DNA from: Robiginitomaculum sp.
GTDB lineage: Bacteria; Pseudomonadota; Alphaproteobacteria; Caulobacterales; Maricaulaceae
DNA length: 64,000 nucleotides
NCBI GenBank assembly: GCA_021776515.1
Contig: JAJFFS010000015.1
Span: 124,001-188,000 of the forward strand
Direction of reading: 5' to 3'
Shown: one piece after another, positions 44,375 through 56,268 of the stretch
Layout of the letters: every line of letters starts with the position of its first letter
Numbering within the stretch: the first letter of the stretch is position 1
Made by a program: the position numbers and the translations under genes
Notes under the pieces: model-generated
Seen by the model: the letters and a program-made list of their open reading frames with translations, nothing else
What the model was told of the DNA's origin: nothing
The model's database searches: none

Positions 44375-45601
44375 TTAATGCCCCGCGCGCGCAACCATTT
44401 GTGGATCACTGCTGGTTGGTGTTTCAATACTGGCACTTCCTTTGCGCGCACTCAAAACAGCCGATGCTGGTGCCAGCACATACCCCTTACTGCTCACGGT
44501 GTCAGTCCAGTGTTTTAACCGCTCCATGGTAATGGGCCAGGAAAACCCGGCCCCAAGAGCCGTACCGTTCTGAATGGCAATGGCCTCCAGGTGCAATAAC
44601 TGCTCATCAATGGCAGTTGATGAAGGTTCCGTATCAATAATACGATCCGCCGTCGTCCACCTTAAATGCTCGGCATCCGCAACACTGCTTAACGAAGAGC
44701 GCCGGGCCTCGCCATCATAAATAAAATCCACGCCGCGTTGGCGTAATGCGCGCAAAACCGGCGCCAAAGCAGTTTCCGAGGCAGTGAATTTTGACCCCAT
44801 ATAATTGGTAACAGCAAAATAACCCCATGCCCGGCTTAACAACCATTCAAGGCGGCGGGTGTTTTCGGCGGCGCTTACTGTCGCCAGCAAGGTTTGTGGG
44901 CCGGGATCATTTTGTGGGTAATCAAAAGGCTCCATTGGCAATTCCAGCATAACCTCATGACCGGCCGCACGGGCACGGTTAATCCAGCCCTGCAGGTCAC
45001 GGGTATAGGGCACAAAAGAAAGCGTTACCTCTGGCGGTAAATCGTTGATCGCAGCAAGTGTTGAGGCCTCTTTTAACCCCAACCCCCCAACGATAAGAGC
45101 AATCGTCGGAGATTTTGCCGGCAAGTTAAATGGCCGTGCATACACGTCTGCCGGACGGCGTCCGTCGGCGGCAATAACAGGTAAAACACCACCCGGCCCC
45201 GGTGCCGTTAAGGCCTTATCCGGCACAGGCCCTGTTGGCGTAGCTTTGGCCGCAGCATGTCTCGAAGAACCATTATCATCGTCAACGCTATGATGAGCCC
45301 TGCCCGGATCCTCAACCCCATCCAGTACAGGCTCGTCATGAGGCGTTGTAATGACAAAGCCCCCGTCAGCCTCATGCCCCTTATCGATACGTAAATGCCC
45401 GGAAAGCGAGGCAGATTGGCTAACCGCAGGAATGGCCAATACCTGTTCCATCTGTCCGGCTAAAGGATCACCAAAAACCAGCACACGCACAGCCCCAAGC
45501 ACCAGAACACTGCTGAGCACAATGGCCCCCAGCACGTGAGGATTGATCCGGGGTACCCGGGGCATTGAAAACCTGCTTAATATATTTGCACTAATTGCCA
45601 T
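44375..45601 (-). CDS. Divergent polysaccharide deacetylase family protein
   Basis: Protein of 408 residues. A membrane anchor lies at about residues 24-42, then a low-complexity linker, and the domain from about 165 on: PTIALIVGGLGLKEASTLAA, LSFVPYTRDLQGWINRARAA, GHEVMLELPMEPFDYP and DFIYDGEARRSS. This family has a deacetylase-like barrel, but catalytic activity is uncertain. It is consistently next to ctpA and envC-like genes and so is probably envelope-related. Confidence 0.9.
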   Translation of the reverse strand: MAISANILSRFSMPRVPRINPHVLGAIVLSSVLVLGAVRVLVFGDPLAGQMEQVLAIPAVSQSASLSGHLRIDKGHEADGGFVITTPHDEPVLDGVEDPGRAHHSVDDDNGSSRHAAAKATPTGPVPDKALTAPGPGGVLPVIAADGRRPADVYARPFNLPAKSPTIALIVGGLGLKEASTLAAINDLPPEVTLSFVPYTRDLQGWINRARAAGHEVMLELPMEPFDYPQNDPGPQTLLATVSAAENTRRLEWLLSRAWGYFAVTNYMGSKFTASETALAPVLRALRQRGVDFIYDGEARRSSLSSVADAEHLRWTTADRIIDTEPSSTAIDEQLLHLEAIAIQNGTALGAGFSWPITMERLKHWTDTVSSKGYVLAPASAVLSARKGSASIETPTSSDPQMVARAGH

Positions 45602-45682
45602 AATTATCCGCTCACCAAAACATGGTTAACGAAATATAGGCACGCAGTTAAGAAAGCGGTAACGCCGCAATAATCCAGAGGA

Positions 45683-47026
45683 TTACCCGGCGTTGGCCAA
45701 TATTTCTCCGCTAAGGACCATTTGCCCTAGAATTTCCTTGGCACGTTCCAACTGGAAATCCTTGTCCTTTGGATAATCCTCGGGTGGCATTTCAGCAGAA
45801 GCAACATCTTTTTCTGCTTCGGCATCCTCTTTCAGGGCTTCTTCTTTTTCAAAATTTTCCAGCTCATTTTTCAGGGCATTGGGAAGATCAGCTTCGCTAA
45901 TCCGCTCTACGGGTTCTTCGCTACGCTCGGCGGCAATTTCAATATCCGGTTCAATACCAGTAGCCTGAATAGAACGCCCGGCGGGTGTATAATAACGCGC
46001 CGTCGTCAGCCGCAAGGCACCGTTACGCCCACCATTAAGCGGGATCACTGTCTGTACGGAACCCTTGCCGAATGAGGTTGTACCAACCAGCGTAGCCCGT
46101 TTGCGGTCCTGCAACGCGCCCGCAACAATCTCGGAAGCCGAGGCGCTGCCACCATTAATCAACACCACCACGGGAAGATTACCAATGCGAGAACCACGCC
46201 GGGCGTTATGACGCTCTATGTCTTCGGGGTCACGACCACGGGTAGAAACAACCTCCCCGCCGTCCAGAAAGGCGTCTGACACGGCAATGGCCTGATCCAG
46301 AAGGCCACCCGGATCATTACGCAAATCCAGAATAATGCCGCTTAAGTTATCACCAAGCTCTTCGGTAAGGCCATCAAAGGCTTTACCCAGAAGGTCGTCA
46401 GTGTTTTCGTTAAAAGTGGCAACGCGGATATAGCCCAGGCTATCACCTTCAACCCGCCAGGTGACCGAACGCACTGTTATCACGGCACGAATAATTTCAA
46501 TTTCCAGAGGCTCATCAAGCCCTTTTCGGGCAATGCTGAGGGTAATGGGCGCACCCGCCGGGCCGCGCATTTTATCGATGGATTCGTCCAGTGATTCGCC
46601 GATAATGGATTTACCATTAATGCCCGTAATGTAATCACCCGGTTTAACACCGGCGCGCATCGCTGGCGTATCATCAATTGGAGATACGACTTTGACGACA
46701 CCACGTTCTGTTGTCACTTCGATACCCAGACCACCATATTCGCCGCTGGACTGCACCTGCATGTCACGAAATCCCTCCGGTGGCAGATAGCTTGAATGCG
46801 GATCCAGTGAGTGCAACATACCCTGAATGGCCGCTTCAACCAGTTCCGGCCCTTCGGTCTCGCTCACGTAATCGGCTTTGACGCGATTAAGAATATCGCC
46901 CATCAGGCCAAGTTCCTGAAATGTTGCCCGATTACCTGATTCTGCTGAGGCCATAGTGAAGGTCAGGCCCACACCACCAGCCAGCAAACCGGCAACCGCC
47001 ACCAGAACCAAAGATAAATACCGCAT
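45683..47026 (-). CDS. ctpA: Carboxyl-terminal processing protease (S41)
   Basis: Protein of about 447 residues. A signal anchor is at the N-terminus. The PDZ domain covers about residues 85-165 (GGLGIEVTTERGVVKVVSPI). The S41 catalytic core has the Ser in NGGSASASEIVAGALQD and the Lys in GTTSFGKGSVQTVIPL. An acidic Glu-rich linker precedes the C-terminus. A periplasmic protease that trims envelope proteins. The ATG at 47026 follows AAAGGTGG. Confidence 0.94.
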   Translation of the reverse strand: MRYLSLVLVAVAGLLAGGVGLTFTMASAESGNRATFQELGLMGDILNRVKADYVSETEGPELVEAAIQGMLHSLDPHSSYLPPEGFRDMQVQSSGEYGGLGIEVTTERGVVKVVSPIDDTPAMRAGVKPGDYITGINGKSIIGESLDESIDKMRGPAGAPITLSIARKGLDEPLEIEIIRAVITVRSVTWRVEGDSLGYIRVATFNENTDDLLGKAFDGLTEELGDNLSGIILDLRNDPGGLLDQAIAVSDAFLDGGEVVSTRGRDPEDIERHNARRGSRIGNLPVVVLINGGSASASEIVAGALQDRKRATLVGTTSFGKGSVQTVIPLNGGRNGALRLTTARYYTPAGRSIQATGIEPDIEIAAERSEEPVERISEADLPNALKNELENFEKEEALKEDAEAEKDVASAEMPPEDYPKDKDFQLERAKEILGQMVLSGEILANAG

Positions 47027-47142
47027 GTTCACCACCTTTATGTTTGACCCTGTTTATGGGCCTATACCCCGGATCTATTCAAATCCCGGGCCAGTTTATT
47101 TTGGGACACTTTGGCCCCTTTTGTATTCCCGTCTGCCCTTTT

Positions 47143-48396
47143 CTAGCCCCCGGTCTTTTTATGACCCCCATCTTTTTCAAGCCAGGGTGCCGGATCAATA
47201 GAACGCCCGTCCTTCTGGAACTCAAGATAAAGTTCCGGGGCTGGTCGTGATCGATCCGCCAGTTCGCCAACCGGTTCGCCCGCAAGAACAAGCTGATCTG
47301 ACACGACGAAAGAGCGCTCCAAGCCTGCGATAATAATATGGTAACCATTACCGACGTTCAGGATCAAGAGACGACCGAGATTTCTAAACAGCCCGGAATA
47401 CAAAATACGACCGTCAAAAGGGACTGTTACCTGCGCACCGCGCCGCGCCTGAACAACCAGACCCGAGCGACGAGGTTTATCTTTTGCCTGGCCAAAAGCA
47501 TAGGCGATCGTCCCCTGTACGGGCAGCCGTAAAAGCCCGCGACTATCAGCAAAACGGCCACTTGGCGCGATAAACGGATCAAATGGCATAACCGCATCAG
47601 GGTCTGGTTTTTGCCGAGGACTGGCCTGGTCGGAAGGGTCGGGTATGAGTTCTTTTGATGGTTTGTGACGAGGTGAATTATGGCTGGCAGCAAGCTCAAG
47701 CTGATCAATCAATTCACGTAATGTTGATGCCCGGCTGGCAAAAACCTGCGCCTGCCTGGCCGCTGTATTGGCGTTACGGCGTAATGTTTTCTCCAATGCC
47801 TGTCTCTGCGTCAAAAGATTTTCCAGCGTCGCCGTACTGGTTTGCAAGGTCTGGCCCTGTAACAAAAGCCGTTCTTTTTCCACAATTATACTGGCGCGCA
47901 CCTGATTTAACGTCGTCAGGGTCGTGGCCAGCGCATCGCCGCGCGCCTTTAATTCCGGTGCGGCGCCCGACAGCAACAGCGCCGCGCGTGCGGCCGCTGT
48001 AATATCATCGGGCGACACAGCCAGTGCTGGCGGATGGTTCATTCCGGCACGCTCCAGCGCCGCCAGCAAATCCATCAACCCGGCGCGCTCGGCATCCAGC
48101 TTTTTCAAAATTGCTGTTTCTTCAAAGGAAAGTGTTCTCAGTTTATCTTCAGTATCACTAAGCGTTTCCTGGTAGGTCGAACGCTTCGCCGCAAGGGCGA
48201 TGAGCTGCTGTTGTAAATCAGCAATTTCTATACGAACCCGGTCTGTGCTTTTACGCAATGCGCTGGCCTGCGCTTCGGCCTTTTCGTGCTCGGTATCCAA
48301 TCGGTCGGCGGCTTCCCGGCCCGGCGCTTCTTGCGCCATTGCCGGCATATTAAACATCATCAATATCAGGAAAAACCACCTGCCAGGGCCAGCCAT
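47143..48396 (-). CDS. EnvC-like murein hydrolase activator with degenerate M23 domain
   Basis: Protein of 417 residues. Signal peptide (WFFLILMMFNMPAMA), then two long coiled coils (about residues 25-250) and a LytM-like domain. The zinc-binding residues of active M23 peptidases appear lost: the place of HxxxD reads GLVVQARRGAQV and the final HxH reads YLEFQKDG. This is typical of EnvC/NlpD-type proteins, which activate amidases at the septum instead of cutting peptidoglycan. It begins exactly after the rlmH stop. Confidence 0.9.
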   Translation of the reverse strand: MAGPGRWFFLILMMFNMPAMAQEAPGREAADRLDTEHEKAEAQASALRKSTDRVRIEIADLQQQLIALAAKRSTYQETLSDTEDKLRTLSFEETAILKKLDAERAGLMDLLAALERAGMNHPPALAVSPDDITAAARAALLLSGAAPELKARGDALATTLTTLNQVRASIIVEKERLLLQGQTLQTSTATLENLLTQRQALEKTLRRNANTAARQAQVFASRASTLRELIDQLELAASHNSPRHKPSKELIPDPSDQASPRQKPDPDAVMPFDPFIAPSGRFADSRGLLRLPVQGTIAYAFGQAKDKPRRSGLVVQARRGAQVTVPFDGRILYSGLFRNLGRLLILNVGNGYHIIIAGLERSFVVSDQLVLAGEPVGELADRSRPAPELYLEFQKDGRSIDPAPWLEKDGGHKKTGG

Positions 48397-48870
48397 CTAG
48401 TCCTCCCGGTGGTAAGGTGATTGTGCTAATATAGAGAGCCCCCGGTATATTTGCTCGGCCGCCATAACGCGAACCAGCCGGTGCGGCCATGTCCATGAAC
48501 CAAAGCGCAAAACCGCGGCGGCACCATCGCGCATCTGTCCGCCCCAGCCATCGGCACCCCCAATGAGCAGAGCTGCATGACTGGCGCCCTCATCACGCCA
48601 GCGCGCCAATAAACGGGCAAATTCGGTTGAACTTATGTCCTTGCCGCGCTCATCCAGTACAATGCGCATGGTCCCCACAGGCAACGCATCCAGCACATGA
48701 CAGGTCATGGCTGTTTTATCGGCCTTACCCTTGGGGTGAAACTCGGTCAGCTCAATTTTTGAAAACCCAAGCCCCCGGCCCAGTGGGGCCGCGCGGGTGA
48801 TATAGTCCGATGCCAGGTCTTTTTCTGGCCCGGCCCGTAACCGGCCCACCACACCCAGCGTCAGCTTCAC
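48397..48870 (-). CDS. rlmH: 23S rRNA pseudouridine-1915 N3-methyltransferase
   Basis: SPOUT-fold enzyme of 157 residues. The SAM-binding trefoil knot is seen in VLDERGKDISSTEFARLLAR, LIGGADGW and FGSWTWPHRLVRVMAAEQIY. It matches YbeA/RlmH. It starts 1 nt after rsfS ends, and envC begins at its stop: a tight operon. Confidence 0.95.
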   Translation of the reverse strand: MKLTLGVVGRLRAGPEKDLASDYITRAAPLGRGLGFSKIELTEFHPKGKADKTAMTCHVLDALPVGTMRIVLDERGKDISSTEFARLLARWRDEGASHAALLIGGADGWGGQMRDGAAAVLRFGSWTWPHRLVRVMAAEQIYRGLSILAQSPYHRED

Positions 48871-49224
48871 TTAAGCTTCACCATCCGCTGAGGATGCCTC
48901 AGCAGACCACATTTTTTCAAGATTATAAAACTCACGAACTTCGGGGCGAAAGAGGTGCAATATTACATCGCCAGCATCAATCAGCACCCAGTCACAGGCT
49001 GGCATGCCTTCGATGGCAACCTTACCCAGACCTTCTTTTTTTAATGTCCGCACTATGTGATCGGCAAGCGCACTGACGTGGCGCTGCGAGCGTCCGCTGG
49101 CAACAATCATAACATCGGTAACAGAAGATTTTTCGTGCAAATCTATACAGACAATATCTTCGGCTTTGTCTGCATCCAGAGTGGATACAATCAACGTCTG
49201 CATTTGCTGCGTTGATAGTTCCAT
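48871..49224 (-). CDS. rsfS: Ribosomal silencing factor
   Basis: Protein of 117 residues. The family signature KAEDIVCIDLHEKSSVTDVM and GDVILHLFRPEVREFYNLEK (RsfS/Iojap) is complete. It binds uL14 and blocks subunit joining under starvation. The ATG at 49224 has a poor ribosome site. The frame stays open about 70 nt further without an ATG, GTG or TTG but with an AGAAAGGAAT stretch, so the true start could be unusual. Gap to nadD about 160 nt. Confidence 0.93.
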   Translation of the reverse strand: MELSTQQMQTLIVSTLDADKAEDIVCIDLHEKSSVTDVMIVASGRSQRHVSALADHIVRTLKKEGLGKVAIEGMPACDWVLIDAGDVILHLFRPEVREFYNLEKMWSAEASSADGEA

Positions 49225-49385
49225 CAGTCCAGGCTGAGGGGCATTTGTACTTTCCTCAAGGCTCTGGTTGGCCGTTTCGGTGCTCAGGGGAGGATTCCTT
49301 TCTCTCCGGTGATAACAGGCGAACCTGATAACACGCCTTGCCCCTGCACGCCATGCCTGAATTGCGGTGTAAATGCAGTCGTTTA

Positions 49386-50015
49386 TCAGCCTGTAAGACT
49401 GTCTCTTAACTGTGTTGAGGACTGATCATGCAAGGGCGCCGTCAGATAGACCCATGCCGGACTTTTTTTATTCGCCAGCACAGGTGCTGCCTCTTGCGGC
49501 AAACGCGCAAAACCAAAGCGCTGCACAAAAGGTGAAAATCGCGCCCGGACCTCATCCTGTGGCCGGGCAATAACCGCCATAGGCATGGCAAAGACCATAT
49601 CCTCCCATTTTTTCCACAGATGAAAACTGGCCAGATTATCTGCTCCCATAAGCCAAACCGGCCGGATAGCCGGGCGAATAGCCCCCACCGCCGCAAAGAT
49701 GTCTATGGAATAGCGCGTCCCCAATGCCGCCTCTGCAGTACAGACGAAATGGCCGGGGTTTTTTTCAACCACCTTGTGCACTCCTGCCAGACGTTGGTCA
49801 TAATCGGCCTGTCCTGCATCACCTTTTAATGGATTTCCGGGCGAGACCAGCCACCATATCGCATCAAGATTCAGGCGTTTTTTTGCGGTTTGCGCCACAT
49901 GAAGATGACCTTCATGAACCGGGTTAAACGAGCCGCCAAACAGCCCGACCCGCAGACCCGCAGGGGCCGGGGGGAATATATTACGGGCGGATATGACCAC
50001 GTCCACGCACCACAT
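49386..50015 (-). CDS. nadD: Nicotinate-nucleotide adenylyltransferase
   Basis: Protein of up to 209 residues. [20 protein letters not shown] carries the nucleotidyltransferase GxFDPxHxGH signature and SSTQLRDSL is the C-terminal ISSTxxR equivalent. Final steps of NAD synthesis. The start is uncertain: ATG 50015 overlaps proA by 35 nt, with GTG alternatives at 50006 and 50000, and no clear ribosome site for any. Confidence 0.94.
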   Translation of the reverse strand: MWCVDVVISARNIFPPAPAGLRVGLFGGSFNPVHEGHLHVAQTAKKRLNLDAIWWLVSPGNPLKGDAGQADYDQRLAGVHKVVEKNPGHFVCTAEAALGTRYSIDIFAAVGAIRPAIRPVWLMGADNLASFHLWKKWEDMVFAMPMAVIARPQDEVRARFSPFVQRFGFARLPQEAAPVLANKKSPAWVYLTAPLHDQSSTQLRDSLTG

Positions 50016-51245
50016 AATGATAGCTGGTTAATTGCGCCGGGCCGACGGGACCACGTGCGTGTAGCTTGCCAGTGGCAATGCCAATTTCGGCACCAAATCC
50101 AAATTCCCCGCCATCGGCATACTGGGTTGAAGCATTATGCAGCACAATGGCCGAATCAACGCCGTTCAAAAACTGTGTCGCCGCCTCGGCATTATCGGTG
50201 ACAATACTGTCGGTATGGGCCGAGCCATATTTGGCAATATGGGCCAAGGCATCATCCAGCCCATCGACGACACGGACGCTAAGAATTGCGTCCAGATATT
50301 CGGTTTTCCAGTCCTCTTCAGTGGCCGGTTCCATATCCGCAAACAGCGTGCGCGACCGGCCATCGCCGCGCAAAACACAGCCCGCTTCTCGCAAATCCTT
50401 GGCAATCAAGGGCAAGAGTTTGGGCGCGCATTTCTGGTCGATAAGCAGCGTTTCTGCAGAACCACAAATGCCGGTACGACGCATTTTAGCATTGAGCGTA
50501 ATTGCCCGCGCCATATCCGCATCAGCATCCTCATGCACATAGACATGGCACAACCCTTCCAGATGCGACAATACCGGGACACGCGCATCTGATTGTACGC
50601 GTGCAATCAGGCTTTTCCCGCCGCGCGGAATGATAAGGTCTATCGCACCATCCAACCCGCCGAGCATCGCCCCCACCGCAGCGCGATCCACACTGGGCAC
50701 CAATTGCACCGCATTGGCGGGCAATCCTTCGGCTTGCAATCCGGCACGAAAAGCATTGGCAATCGCCATGGACGAATGAAACCCATCGGCCCCGCCGCGT
50801 AAAATCACCGCATTGCCGGCCTTGACGCAGATCGCCCCGGCATCAGCGGTCACATTAGGGCGGCTTTCGTAGATCATGCCGATAACCCCCAGCGGCGTGC
50901 GCACGCGGGAGATACGCAATCCGTTAGGAGGGGTCCATTCCTGATCAATTTGCCCAACAGGATCATCAAGTTCGGCCACGGCATCCACACCGGCTGCCAT
51001 AGCCTCGATGCGGGCATCATCCAGCATCAATCGATCAAGAAATGATGGTGCCAGCCCTTTTTCCCGGGCGCGTTGCATATCCTGTTCGTTGGCCGTCAAA
51101 ATCCCCGCAGCGGATCCACGAACCGCATTTGCAGCAGAATGAAGGGCCCGGCATTTCTGATCGGCACCAAGGTATGCCAGCTGCTTTGCCGCACCACGTG
51201 CCGCAGTGCCCATGTCCAGCAGAACCGCCTCAATACCATCACCCG

Positions 51246-51249
<4 letters not shown>
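49981..51249 (-). CDS. proA: Glutamate-5-semialdehyde dehydrogenase
   Basis: Protein of 422 residues, ALDH superfamily, second step of proline synthesis. The catalytic Cys is in [16 protein letters not shown] and the gamma-glutamyl-phosphate site in [20 protein letters not shown]. It overlaps proB by 4 nt. Confidence 0.95.
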
Positions 51250-53449
<2,200 letters not shown>

Positions 53450-53475
53450 TCACCTTTTTTCGGATTAAGCCATCG

Positions 53476-53547
53476 CTGACATACCGGTGTAAACAGGCAT
53501 CCAGAGATAAGTCCCTGCTGGACGCCGGTTTTCATCAGGGTGACGCC
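53476..53547. repeat. Imperfect palindromic intergenic repeat (second family)
   Basis: CATACCGGTGTAAACAGGCA plus TCCAG at the left mirrors CTGGACGCCGGTTTTCATCA plus GGGTGACG at the right. The arms are of the widely dispersed alphaproteobacterial type that reads roughly ATGCCGG..CCGGCATCC. It lies between rpmA and obgE. Confidence 0.6.
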
Positions 53548-53688
53548 TAAAAAATACAAACACCATCCATTTCACGGTTTCAATTTCATAATCCATGGGG
53601 TCCTCCATGAAACAAAAAAAGGAGACGGCCCAGCCATCTCCCTTTTGAAAACTTACCGGCCACCAGTTAGGCGGCATGTTCCGCCGCT

Positions 53689-53952
53689 TTATTTTTCGTT
53701 TGCCGGGACAACCGATACATAGGAACGGTCATTCTTTTTGCGTGAAAACTGAATTTTGCCTTCTTCGAGGGCAAACAGGGTGTGGTCCTTGCCCATGCCA
53801 ACATTATCGCCCGGATACACCTTGGTGCCACGTTGGCGAATAATGATGTTACCAGCAATCACATGCTCGCCACCAAATTTCTTGACGCCAAGACGACGGC
53901 CAGCACTATCGCGACCATTGCGGGATGAACCACCAGCTTTTTTGTGTGCCAT
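53689..53952 (-). CDS. rpmA: Ribosomal protein bL27
   Basis: Protein of 87 residues: [30 protein letters not shown] and [18 protein letters not shown]. The N-terminal tail reaches the peptidyl-transferase centre. It follows rplU after 5 nt. Confidence 0.97.
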   Translation of the reverse strand: MAHKKAGGSSRNGRDSAGRRLGVKKFGGEHVIAGNIIIRQRGTKVYPGDNVGMGKDHTLFALEEGKIQFSRKKNDRSYVSVVPANEK

Positions 53953-53957
53953 TGTAT

Positions 53958-54524
53958 TTAGTCCTTCTTAGCGGCAGCGGCTTTTTTAGCCGGTGCTTTT
54001 TTGGCAGCAGCAGGCTTCTTGGCAGCCGCCTTCTTTGCCGGCGCTTTTTTAGCGGCGGCAGGTTTGGCAGGTGCCTTTTTGGCTGCAGCAGGTTTAGCTT
54101 CTTTAGCCTCTGCCTTCTTGGCAGGCGCTTTCTTTTCAGCAACTGGCTTGGCTTCGGCCTTTTTGGCCGTGGGCTTTGCCACTGCTTTTTTAGCCGCAGC
54201 AGGTTTAGCGCCCTTGGCCAGAATGTCCGTAACCCGAACTACTGTTTCAAATTGCCGATGGCCCTTGGTGCGACGATAGTCCTTGCGGCGTTTTTTCTTG
54301 AAGATAATAATCTTGGCACCCTTGCGGGTTTCAAGAAGCTCGGCATGGACTTGAGCGCCTTCGACAATTGGCGAACCGACGGTGATGTTATCACCCTCAC
54401 CCATCATCAGCACCTGATCAAATACAACAGCCTCGCCGTCATTAACGTCCAGCTTTTCAACGATCAGCACGTCATTTTTGGCAACTTTATATTGCTTGCC
54501 ACCAGTTTTAATCACCGCAAACAT
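53958..54524 (-). CDS. rplU: Ribosomal protein bL21 with long Lys/Ala/Pro-rich tail
   Basis: Protein of about 188 residues. Residues 1-104 are a complete bL21 ([40 protein letters not shown]). About 84 further residues are built from imperfect KKAPAKPAA-type repeats of Lys, Ala and Pro, resembling histone H1-like tails. Standard bL21 ends near residue 103. Such tails are disordered and bind nucleic acid. The ATG at 54524 is the canonical start. Confidence 0.96.
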   Translation of the reverse strand: MFAVIKTGGKQYKVAKNDVLIVEKLDVNDGEAVVFDQVLMMGEGDNITVGSPIVEGAQVHAELLETRKGAKIIIFKKKRRKDYRRTKGHRQFETVVRVTDILAKGAKPAAAKKAVAKPTAKKAEAKPVAEKKAPAKKAEAKEAKPAAAKKAPAKPAAAKKAPAKKAAAKKPAAAKKAPAKKAAAAKKD

Positions 54525-54750
54525 ATTTTTCTCGTTTTTCAAACGGCAAAGCCAAAGCCAGCCGTATCGGGTTTTCCCAAAATCTCATAGCGTCGCCTAC
54601 CACAAAACAAAAGCCTTGGGCAGCGAGCGGCGCACTATAGCCATGACCGCCCCCAAGTCAACGCGATTTGAAGCGCACATAACAGCCGCGCTTGCGTCAC
54701 CCAAATGTGACGTTACTCTGGGTATAAAATCTAAATGAGGAACTTGGCAA

Positions 54751-56181
54751 ATGCGTGAAATCAAACAGTTTTATATTGACGGGAAATGGATGACGCCAAC
54801 GGGAAGCCGCACCCTGACAGTGACCAACCCGGCCAATGAAGAACAAAGCGGCAGCGTCGCTGTTGGCGAACAAGCCGATGTAGACCAAGCCGTTAAGGCA
54901 GCAACACGCGCCTTTGAGTCGTTTTCCCAAACATCCCGCGAAGACCGCCTGGCGCTTTTACAGTCCATTATTGCCGCCTATCAGGCCCGTATGAACGATC
55001 TGGCCGAAGCCATGACCCTGGAAATGGGCGCACCCAAATGGTTGTCCGGTACAGCACAGGCCGGGTCAGCACTGGCACATTTTGCCGAAGCCGCCAAAGT
55101 GCTGGGCAGTTTTGAGTTTGAACATAAAAATGGCGACCATATAGTGCGCCATGAACCCATTGGTGTTTGCGGCCTTATCACCCCGTGGAACTGGCCAGTA
55201 AACCAGATCGCCTGCAAATTGGCCCCGGCACTGGCCACGGGCTGCACCAGCGTCTGGAAACCGTCAGAAATGTCCCCTTACTCGGCGCAAATTTTGATGC
55301 AAATCCTGCACGATGCCGGCGTTCCAGCCGGGGTTGTCAATCTGGTGCATGGGGATGGCCCCGGCGTCGGTGCCGCCATTTCAGCGCATTCGGGGATCGA
55401 CATGGTGTCGTTCACCGGCTCCACCCGCGCCGGGATCGAGGTGGCACGCGCCGCCGCCCCCACCATCAAGCGCGTCTCACAGGAATTAGGGGGCAAGTCA
55501 GCCAATATAATTCTTGATGACCTTGAAGGTGATGCCTTTGCCAAAGCGGTTACCGGCGGCATGCAAGCCATGTGCATCAATTCCGGCCAGAGCTGTAATG
55601 CTCCATCGCGTATGTTGGTGCCAACCAGTCGCATGGATGAAGCGGCCACTATTGCCGCCGCCGTGGCGCGTGCGGTTGTTGTCGCAGACCCGGGCGAAGA
55701 AGGCATGGTGATGGGGCCGGTCATCTCGGCCAATCAATGGGGCAAAATACAAGGTTTGATAGAGGTGGCTATAAAAGAAGGGGCCCGTGTGGCGGCGGGC
55801 GGCCCCGGACGGCCAGAAGGCCTCAATCGCGGGTATTTCGTACGCCCCACGGTTTTTGCCGATGTAACTAACGATATGACGATTGCCCGCGAGGAGGTGT
55901 TTGGTCCGGTGCTGTGCCTCATTGGCTATAAGGATGACGCCGATGCCATCAAAATTGCCAATGATACGCCCTATGGTCTGGCCGCTTATGTTTCGGGTGC
56001 TGATACCACGCGCGTACGCAACATAGCGGCGCAAATGCGGGCCGGACAAGTGATCGTCAATGGTGCCAGTTTAGATATGTCCGCCCCTTTTGGCGGCTAT
56101 AAACAATCTGGCAATGGCCGCGAATGGGGGGCATTCGGGTTTGAGGAATACCTGGAGACCAAGGCGATTATTGGGTCCTAG
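54751..56181 (+). CDS. NAD(P)-dependent aldehyde dehydrogenase
   Basis: Protein of 476 residues. Glu general base in VSQELGGKSANIILDD, catalytic Cys in NSGQSCNAPSRML, coenzyme site SFTGSTRAGIEVA, and PWNWPVNQIACKLAPALATG. Full length, substrate not predictable from sequence. A GAGGA site precedes the ATG. It begins a rightward block with an acyl-CoA synthetase and kynureninase, divergent from rplU. Confidence 0.93.
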   Translation: MREIKQFYIDGKWMTPTGSRTLTVTNPANEEQSGSVAVGEQADVDQAVKAATRAFESFSQTSREDRLALLQSIIAAYQARMNDLAEAMTLEMGAPKWLSGTAQAGSALAHFAEAAKVLGSFEFEHKNGDHIVRHEPIGVCGLITPWNWPVNQIACKLAPALATGCTSVWKPSEMSPYSAQILMQILHDAGVPAGVVNLVHGDGPGVGAAISAHSGIDMVSFTGSTRAGIEVARAAAPTIKRVSQELGGKSANIILDDLEGDAFAKAVTGGMQAMCINSGQSCNAPSRMLVPTSRMDEAATIAAAVARAVVVADPGEEGMVMGPVISANQWGKIQGLIEVAIKEGARVAAGGPGRPEGLNRGYFVRPTVFADVTNDMTIAREEVFGPVLCLIGYKDDADAIKIANDTPYGLAAYVSGADTTRVRNIAAQMRAGQVIVNGASLDMSAPFGGYKQSGNGREWGAFGFEEYLETKAIIGS

Positions 56182-56268
56182 CGGCAAAATAATCCAAAAA
56201 AACACTTATACAGCTATCCCGAGGCAAAAAATCCTGTAAAAAAATAAAGGAGACAACAGGGGAAAAAT

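Noticed and set aside
44365-44451. N-terminal extension of RppH
   Set aside because: It overlaps the deacetylase gene and adds 29 residues not found in RppH; ATG 44364 gives the normal length.
53465-53677. 70-residue open frame on the minus strand between rpmA and obgE
   Set aside because: It runs through a palindromic repeat (its WMPVYTGMS end is the usual translation of that repeat) and has no ribosome site.
53925-54590. Long plus-strand open frames opposite rplU
   Set aside because: They are the antisense of the Lys/Ala repeat tail, rich in Phe/Leu/Gly, without a start signal.
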